From a bacterium (lineage in GTDB: Bacteria > Bacteroidota > Ignavibacteria > Kapaibacteriales > UBA2268), in the NCBI GenBank assembly GCA_030426865.1, contig JAUHXN010000171.1, forward strand, positions 1 through 6,349: a DNA stretch of 6,349 nt, given 5' to 3'. Positions 1-5,200 of the stretch are shown here, in pieces. A program made the translations under genes and the position numbers. Below the pieces are notes generated by a model. That model was not told where the DNA came from, searched no databases, and worked only from the letters and a program-made list of their open reading frames with translations. The number at the start of each line of letters is the position of its first letter. The first letter of the stretch is position 1.

Positions 1-102
1 GATACCTTTATCAAACAATATTTTATCATATTTAGTAGTATCAGTACTGAATCTCTTTCCATGTTGTTGATCAGTTGATGTTCGTTGGTACTTTATGTGC
101 AT
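1..102 (-). CDS. Serine recombinase (resolvase/invertase family), N-terminal 34 residues, cut by left edge
   Basis: Reading leftwards from an ATG at 102-100, the frame is open for 34 codons to the edge of the window. It starts MHIKYQRTSTDQQ and continues through RFSTDTTKYDKILFDKGI. This matches the start of the resolvase/invertase catalytic domain: a first beta strand, then Y-x-R-x-S with Arg7 and Ser9 as the expected catalytic pair, a Gln shortly after, and the D-K-G-[IV] strand that normally leads into SG. The family makes double-strand breaks through a 5'-phosphoserine link and resolves, inverts or integrates DNA. The spacing (short RFS-x-D-x3-YD linker) is like the small Bacteroidota resolvases rather than Tn3 resolvase. 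In-frame stops lie upstream (TAA just before the ATG), and the leader is A-rich, so this start is convincing. Only the first fifth or so of the protein is visible, so resolvase, invertase and large serine integrase cannot be separated, and intactness is unknown. Confidence 0.85.
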   Translation of the reverse strand, partial: MHIKYQRTSTDQQHGKRFSTDTTKYDKILFDKGI

Positions 103-200
103 TTAGTGTTTTTATTTGAATCTATGATATTTAACAGTACGATACCAGTCCATTTTAGTTAAGTACAGAGCATTTAGATGCACAATAGGTGTTAGTGTTT
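96..200. repeat. Short direct and inverted repeats at the recombinase start (possible res-like site)
   Basis: Several short words recur here. GCATTTAG is at 99-106 and 170-177. TTAGTGTTT is at 103-111 and 192-200. TGTGCAT at 96-102 is inverted as ATGCACA at 178-184. The left copy overlaps the recombinase start codon. Small serine recombinases usually bind paired, imperfect subsites directly upstream of their own gene, so a res-like site is plausible. The words are only 7-9 bases in AT-rich DNA, so chance is not excluded and no crossover dinucleotide can be assigned. Confidence 0.3.
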
Positions 201-220
201 AAATTAAGGATTAAATCGGG

Positions 221-247
221 GCATCGCTATCTTTATAGATGACATGC
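221..247. repeat. Imperfect 27-bp palindrome
   Basis: The centre ATCT-TTAT-AGAT (229-240) is flanked by GCATCGCT on the left and GACATGC on the right. The outer GCAT/ATGC and inner ATCT/AGAT pair, with a mismatched interior of 4 versus 3 bases. It could be an operator, a recombinase subsite or a weak hairpin. No T-run follows on either strand, so it is not a good terminator. Confidence 0.3.
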
Positions 248-504
248 TTCTTCTCTATTTCTAAAGATTAGTATATGCTGCTTGCCTGCCCCCTCCTCTA
301 TAACACTCAACTCTGTAATCATTAATACTAGATAGAATATGTTACCTAGATAAACAGCACAACCAACTACTAACAAAACAACTAAAAATAACTAGATAAA
401 CGAAATCAACAGTTTTTAACGATAATACTAAAACATCTTTGTTCTTATAATAATACTTCTACTTTATTTTTTATTTTTTAGTAAAACAAAAGAAAAATCT
501 ACGA

Positions 505-534
505 AATAATATAAATTGTATTTATTGTATTATT
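505..534. repeat. AT-only inverted repeat upstream of the AraC-type gene
   Basis: The arms are AATAATATAAAT (505-516) and ATTTA-TTG-TATTATT (520-534), with a 3-base loop and a 3-base bulge, giving 12 possible pairs. The segment also contains a 9-base tandem near-repeat, ATTGTATTT/ATTGTATTA. It ends about 28 bases before the TTG start at 563, a position suited to an operator or the promoter melting region. The pairs are all A:T, so stability as RNA is low. Confidence 0.3.
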
Positions 535-562
535 TTTCTATATTAGTCTATACAGGTAGGGG

Positions 563-991
563 TTGTATTTTAATATTAATACTCAGTTAATTATTTTGGT
601 ACTTTTAAATTCAGATAAGGTAATTGAAATTATAAGGAATGAAATCTGTAATCCAGATTTGAATGTAGATTTCCTGTGTAGAGAATTGTCTAAGAGTAGA
701 TCTACAGTTAATAAATGTATTATTAATGACTTCAATGTTAGACCATCAGAACTAATAAAGAATATCAAAATTCAACGTATTTTAAAATACACGTACGATT
801 TTCAAATTGATATTTATAAATCCGCTCAATATTATGGAATTGTTAAAGCTGATTCGTTCTACAAGATAATAAAAAGAAAGTTTGACAAGAACCCAACAGA
901 GATTGAGTTTGAGTTAATAACTCATATTGAAAGAAGACAGTACTTTTTAAACTATCATAAATCACTAATGATTAATGGACTGATTATATAG
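563..991 (+). CDS. Small stand-alone AraC-type helix-turn-helix protein (TTG start)
   Basis: This 142-residue protein is almost entirely an AraC/XylS-type DNA-binding domain. After a short hydrophobic lead (residues 8-15), residues 18-60 follow the first helix-turn-helix pattern: NPDLNVDFLCRELSKSRSTV, then a recognition-like helix and the RPSELIKNIKIQRI linker helix. Residues 82-113 correspond to the second (IYKSAQYYGIVKADSFYKIIKRKF), and DKNPTEI matches the usual G-x-S-P-x-E/F end. The usual A-x-x-x-G-F in the second motif is degraded to AQYYGI. No ligand-binding or receiver domain is present. Family members are commonly about 280 residues or the C-terminal part of hybrid sensors, so this is either a minimal regulator or a detached remnant. 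An in-frame TAG at 557-559 stops any upstream extension, and no ATG precedes the domain. TTG at 563 is the only reasonable start, with AGG at 554-556 as a weak ribosome site. It is probably a transcription factor of unknown target, as no paired enzyme or transporter gene is visible. Confidence 0.72.
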   Translation: MYFNINTQLIILVLLNSDKVIEIIRNEICNPDLNVDFLCRELSKSRSTVNKCIINDFNVRPSELIKNIKIQRILKYTYDFQIDIYKSAQYYGIVKADSFYKIIKRKFDKNPTEIEFELITHIERRQYFLNYHKSLMINGLII

Positions 992-1002
992 AGAAAACTG
1001 AT

Positions 1003-1294
1003 ATGAAAAAACTAATACTACATATACTAAAGGTTATATTAGTCTCATCTGTTAAAGATTCTCAGTCAGTTTAAAAAAAGAATACATCGTTGTTCTAAAC
1101 AAAATGAAATTGCTTTTTGAATGAGGTTGTACACGAGAAAGATGGGGACACCTACGTACGAAGTAGACGAAGAAGAAAATGATGCTATTGTAAATTATCT
1201 TCCATCAGTAGCTATTATATTAAATCCATATTAAAACACCACAGAAGCAAGAATTAAATCAACAGCTGGAAAATGGATTTATAATGTTTTTTAA
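1003..1294 (+). pseudogene. Possible decayed gene with signal-peptide-like start and several frameshifts
   Basis: An ATG at 1003 opens a 23-codon ORF, MKKLILHILKVILVSSVKDS plus a few residues, which looks like the start of a lipoprotein or secreted protein and ends at TAA 1072-1074. Protein-like text then continues in other frames: EYIVVLNKMKLLFE (about 1080-1121), EVVHEKDGDTYVRS (about 1123-1164), and an acidic piece from ATG 1142 (MGTPTYEVDEEENDAIVNYL) to TAA 1232. In the same frame after that stop comes NTTEARIKSTAGKWIYNVF, ending at 1294. A chain of such segments on one strand, in three frames, suggests a small secreted protein gene broken by indels and nonsense changes. I do not recognise the family. 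Alternatively the pieces are chance ORFs; the longest intact one (1121-1234, 37 codons) could be expressed on its own. Confidence 0.28.
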
Positions 1295-1346
1295 TTATAA
1301 TTATATTGAATTAGTTGATATCATACACTTAAACCAACTTGATAAA

Positions 1347-1403
1347 CTATCCACCTTCATATTTGACTCTTATTTCAGCGTTAAAGAATGCACTCCTTTT
1401 CAT
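1347..1403 (-). pseudogene. Short coding-like continuation after the immunity candidate
   Basis: Directly beyond the TAA of the exported protein, in the same frame, an ATG at 1403 opens MKRSAFFNAEIRVKYEGG before TAG at 1347-1349. The peptide looks protein-like, and traces (FIKLV, VYDIN) continue past the stop. It may be a remnant of another gene, such as an older toxin or immunity module, or chance. The evidence is weak. Confidence 0.15.
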
Positions 1404-1406
1404 TTC

Positions 1407-2183
1407 TTAATCAAATGCCTTTTCATAAAGAGTTATATTCTCTATACCTTCAATTTTATGTATATATTTTTCAATAACAATTTTTAACTTTTCTGGGTTT
1501 ATGTTAGTTAAATTAGAGTTTGCACAATTTAATAAAGTTTCATAATTTGTAGTCTCAAACCCATAAATTGTATTCGAATTATGTAACTGCAATTGAGAAC
1601 AGTCAATTTTTAGTCCGAGAGTTTTCTCAATCTTTTCTTTATCAGATTCTTTAAAGTAGTACAAATTCATTTTTAACTTGTATTTAGAATCCAAATCAAT
1701 AATATCTTTTAAACCTCTCATCGCATTATAAATAGTATGAGTAGAATAATAACCAGATTTATCATTCTTATAAAAGATTGGAAACTCTGTAAAATTTGGT
1801 TTAATTTTTATATTCTCATATTTATTTAAATTTGTACCTTCTTTATAGAGAATTATTTGGCTTGTTAATGGATTAATTTCATCAGGTATTCCTGATTGTA
1901 TTAAGTCATTATAAAAAACGAAATTGTCCATAAACACATAAATATTCTCATCAGTTTCATTAAGAATATTAATTAATTCAATTCTTAACTGATTTGTCTC
2001 TAATATTAATTCAACATTTGAATATAAAGTAAAATCTGGAAAATCATAATCGAATTCTTGCTGAGAATTCACAGGGAAACTATTCAACAAAATCCCAATG
2101 AAAACGAAAAATACTATTTTTAAATAATTCTCTCTAATTTCTTTAGTTAAATGAATATTCTTCAAAAAAAAGTTTATTTTCAT
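1407..2183 (-). CDS. Exported hypothetical protein, candidate immunity protein of the RHS toxin
   Basis: With the ATG at 2183-2181 the protein is 258 residues. An in-frame TTG four codons earlier (2195) is possible, but ATG is preferred. The N-terminus has a long basic segment (residues 1-22), a hydrophobic core IVFFVFIGILLNSF (23-36), and a VNS|QQ site that fits signal peptidase I after residue 40, so the mature form is probably periplasmic. The mature part is mainly alternating hydrophobic strands. ELILETNQLRIELINILNET followed by NIYVFMDNFVFY resembles the L-x-L-x-N-x-T/S ... I-Y-V beta-sandwich pattern of small inhibitor or Ig-like domains, only as a shape resemblance. The mature part has just two cysteines (Cys195 and Cys220), which could form one disulfide. 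I recognise no named family. It follows the RHS gene on the same strand after 66 bases, the standard slot for an immunity gene, so binding and inhibiting the C-terminal metallopeptidase is inferred from position. The ATG leader is AT-rich, with no clear Shine-Dalgarno site. Confidence 0.8.
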   Translation of the reverse strand: MKINFFLKNIHLTKEIRENYLKIVFFVFIGILLNSFPVNSQQEFDYDFPDFTLYSNVELILETNQLRIELINILNETDENIYVFMDNFVFYNDLIQSGIPDEINPLTSQIILYKEGTNLNKYENIKIKPNFTEFPIFYKNDKSGYYSTHTIYNAMRGLKDIIDLDSKYKLKMNLYYFKESDKEKIEKTLGLKIDCSQLQLHNSNTIYGFETTNYETLLNCANSNLTNINPEKLKIVIEKYIHKIEGIENITLYEKAFD

Positions 2184-2228
2184 AATAATACCCAATAAAA
2201 TAATAAATAAATTTTATAAACACTTCCA

Positions 2229-2243
2229 AAGAGTTGTTCTCTT
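2229..2243. repeat. Small hairpin in the RHS-immunity spacer
   Basis: AAGAG-TTGTT-CTCTT forms a 5-bp stem with a 5-base loop, 7 bases past the RHS stop codon in the direction of transcription. No U-run follows on the minus strand, so it is unlikely to terminate transcription. It might stabilise or separate the two messages of the presumed operon. Confidence 0.25.
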
Positions 2244-2249
2244 AAAGTT

Positions 2250-5200
2250 CTAAGTTGGTTGATATTCATCTTGTTTTTCTTCTATCTCTTCTTCTTGAAA
2301 CTCAAATTCATTTTCTCTATCTATATTATGATAGTATCTAAATATTTTAAATACCCATTTCCAAAAGTCGCTTCCATGATCTTCTAGGTTGTACATATCA
2401 GCATTTCCATGCCCCATCTCATGAAGCATAATCATTGCTCTCATAGTTTTATTGAGTTTCTTAGAATAGTTAAATACATATACGTTTCTAAATTTTTTAA
2501 ATATACCATCAAATTTCCCTAATGGTTGATTATGTTCTCCAAACGTATTATTAGGATCCTCAATATACGTTTTTCCTCCATCATTTGTTATTAGTGGGGA
2601 ATTCGTAGCAATAAAAAGTAATTTAATTCCTTTTCCATGAGCATCTCTTGCAAATCTCTTGAATTCATTTATTAATATCTTTGTAGGCACATCAATATTT
2701 CTATCATAATACAAATGTGATAAAGTTGAAGTTGATATAAAGTTACTATTCCCTTCATAACCTAATGCGTCTGAACTACCAAATAAATTGTTAAAATCCC
2801 CTATCTCCCTCTCCGAAAATAGGTTATACCCATTCCCAGGTAAATTATTTAAATAATTTTCATCAAATACAGGTGTAGGATTAGTAGCAGGTTCAGAAGA
2901 AATTATATCATTCGCAATCATTTTACCTATTTCACCAGCGGCCTTCAGTAAAGCACTTCCAATTTGAGATAATGCTCCCCAAATTGCAGCGAAGAACCCT
3001 CCACTACTACTTGACCCTGGTGTTAATGGATTATCTAATGCACCATTTGGGTCTATCCTATTAATAGGATTGTTACTCATCGAGACATAAGGTGATTGAC
3101 TAAAATGAGTAACAGGGTCCATAGAGAACCATCTACCTACTCTTGGGTCATTGAGTCGGAAATGTGTGGTTATGGAGTTTCCATCACCTTTTATCTCATT
3201 GTCATTCTCGTGTCCGCCCCATCCGTATCGGTAAGCAGTTCCGTTGTTCCAAGTTCTACCTGGTATTTCCATTCCAAATGGATAGAAGCTTGCAGCACTT
3301 GTTAGGTCAACATTGAACCCAGAGTTGCCATTGTCAACTAATTTCATGTCAGAGAACGTAGCTCGTATATTACCTAAATGGTCTGTTAGTGGATAGCTCT
3401 TCCACCTAATATCCCGAGCAAAAATTTCAGTTGGTTGAAATCCCTGATTGTAATATATATCTTTTTCTGGATATCTAATACCTATTCGTCCAGAAAGTCC
3501 ATATAAATGCCATTCGGCAAGTTGCGGATTAGTTGGGGTTTCTTGGTCTATATTTACATTCTCTATTTTGAAAATATCTCCACCAATAGCAAATGAACCT
3601 TGTCCCAAATCAACATTTATTGGGAATTGTGTAACTGTGAAAGGAAAGCCGTTACAGCCAATTAATGTGATAGCTCCAGAATTTATAGTTAGTATTTTAG
3701 TAACTGGGTCATAAGTGTAGTCAGAAATACAGAAATTCTTATAATAGTGAATCATATGAGTATGGCATATTGGAAATACAGTGAAACAAATCTCTTGATT
3801 TCCCGATAAAGGAAGTGGAGTAGTTAATTCATAAACGGCTAGTACATCCCCAGCTGCATCACGCATATAGTATGTGTAATTTATAGGATTAGATTCACCA
3901 TTAACTTTATATACTATTTTCTTCACCCTATTGCCCATACCATCGTATATAAATTTAATAGCATTAACCCATATGTTAGGTGACGGTAACGGATTTGGGG
4001 TAGAATACTTTATACTATCAACTTTTCCATCAGCAGTCCAATATATTCTTTGAATGTTTTCTTGATTATCTTTTATTAAATTCCCGCTCCAATCATATTG
4101 GTAATTACTTAGTGTTTGACCAGGTTCTATATCGCCAACTATTCCAGGTGTTGCAGCAGCCAATTCATTTACAGATCTTAACATGTTATGAAACAGTGGG
4201 ACAGTATATGAGAAGTTGTCAAGCACATTAGTTGGTGGCGACCCAGGTTGCATATTAATGTTTCTTGTTAATGTTAACAAATTCCCATTTTGATCATAGT
4301 TATGTGTTGTCCTATAATCATTATTTGGATTTAGAGCCCAATTGGATCCCGTAAAGTTAAACTGATTAGATTGTCTAATTCTATATAAAGCATCATAATC
4401 ATATACATTAGCTCTTACTTTATATGGAATTGGTACTGGTGGAGGCCCCATAGGTAGAATATCGAATTCTGAATAATTCCATATACTAATAGTTCCATTA
4501 TAAAACTCTGTTGATCCTTGATATAAAGATGGTTCTGAGAGATAATTAAAGTCTGTATTATTACTACTATAATAGTCATTTTTATAATAATTGTAAACTG
4601 AACCAAAAGCATCAAAAGCAAAACTATTGCTTATTCCATCATTTCCAGGATCTAGTGAACCTGGCATAGCAAGATTACTATGATTTATACCTTTTAGCCA
4701 ACCATTTATATTGTAAGTGTAATCAACGCCTTGTATTTTATCTTCACCTATCTCAGTTCTTTTTAAAGGTCCATGTTTAGCATAAATGTATTTATTATCT
4801 AAATCCCAAATTTTCCCAAATCTAGAAGTTTTAACTTGTGAAAGTCTTTGATCATCATCAAATTCAAACAAATGACTATAAGAATCATATTCCCCATAGT
4901 TATAGTGTATATTTTTTATATTTCCACTTATCAAATCATATTGATAGTTAACCATACTAATAAACCTTTGTCCAAAAGGCATCTCTGCTTCTATAGCTGG
5001 AACATCATTAGCAATCCATTCTGTATTCCCATGTAAATCATAGGAGTAGTAGTTCAATGATTTATCGTGAGTTGTAAGTTCATCACCATCTGCATCTCTT
5101 ATTACATAATTTAATCTATTTATAAGGTTATTACCCTGAGGAGGAAAAGGGAAAGGTAAATGAAGAAGTGGGTTTACTTCAAATCCATATTTGAATTGGA

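Larger units (their letters stand above)
103..562. other. Intergenic region between recombinase and AraC-type gene
   Basis: This 460-base stretch separates two divergently transcribed genes, so it must hold both promoters. I find no ORF with protein-like character. It contains the recombinase-proximal repeats, an imperfect palindrome at 221-247, a pyrimidine-rich GC patch around 279-300, a tract almost without G at roughly 356-400, three copies of CTAGATA at 328, 346 and 392, and an AT-only inverted repeat at 505-534. No clear Bacteroidota promoter (-33 TTTG, -7 TAnnTTTG) could be assigned on either strand. Confidence 0.6.
992..1406. other. Region without an intact gene between the AraC-type gene and the immunity candidate
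   Basis: Genes on the two sides converge here, so it contains two 3' ends. Downstream of the AraC-type gene, two nested 7-bp inverted repeats occur: AAACTGA/TCAGTTT at 995-1001 and 1066-1072, and ACTAATA/TATTAGT at 1011-1017 and 1037-1043. The outer one is followed by a run of A. Neither is a good intrinsic terminator, because the stems are AT-rich and the loops long. The rest holds broken coding-like segments, described separately. No tRNA or ncRNA is recognised. Confidence 0.5.

Noticed and set aside
583..768. 61-codon minus-strand ORF
   Set aside because: It is antisense to the helix-turn-helix gene, whose translation matches a known domain pattern.
992..1074. Intrinsic terminator after the AraC-type gene
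   Set aside because: The inverted repeats have 7-bp AT-rich stems with loops of 19 or more bases and no T-run, so they do not form a convincing terminator.
1284..1487. 67-codon plus-strand ORF rich in Phe, Ile and Tyr
   Set aside because: It overlaps the end of the exported protein gene on the other strand, and its composition is what AT-rich non-coding DNA gives.
2184..2195. TTG at 2195 as start of the exported protein
   Set aside because: An ATG four codons later gives a normal signal peptide; the TTG adds only Gly-Ile-Ile and has no ribosome site.
2195..2230. Separate Bacteroidota promoter for the immunity candidate (TTTG at 2230-2227, TATTTTAT near 2202)
   Set aside because: The -7 element matches TAnnTTTG poorly and the spacing is about 24 bases, so it cannot be supported. 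Co-transcription with the RHS gene is simpler.
3096..3305. 69-codon plus-strand ORF
   Set aside because: It lies entirely opposite the conserved RHS core and has no family resemblance; it is an antisense shadow.
4415..4621. Minus-strand 68-codon ORF in another frame, and a plus-strand 62-codon ORF at 4848-5036
   Set aside because: Both lie inside the RHS reading frame and have low-complexity Ile/Leu-rich translations; they are shadows.
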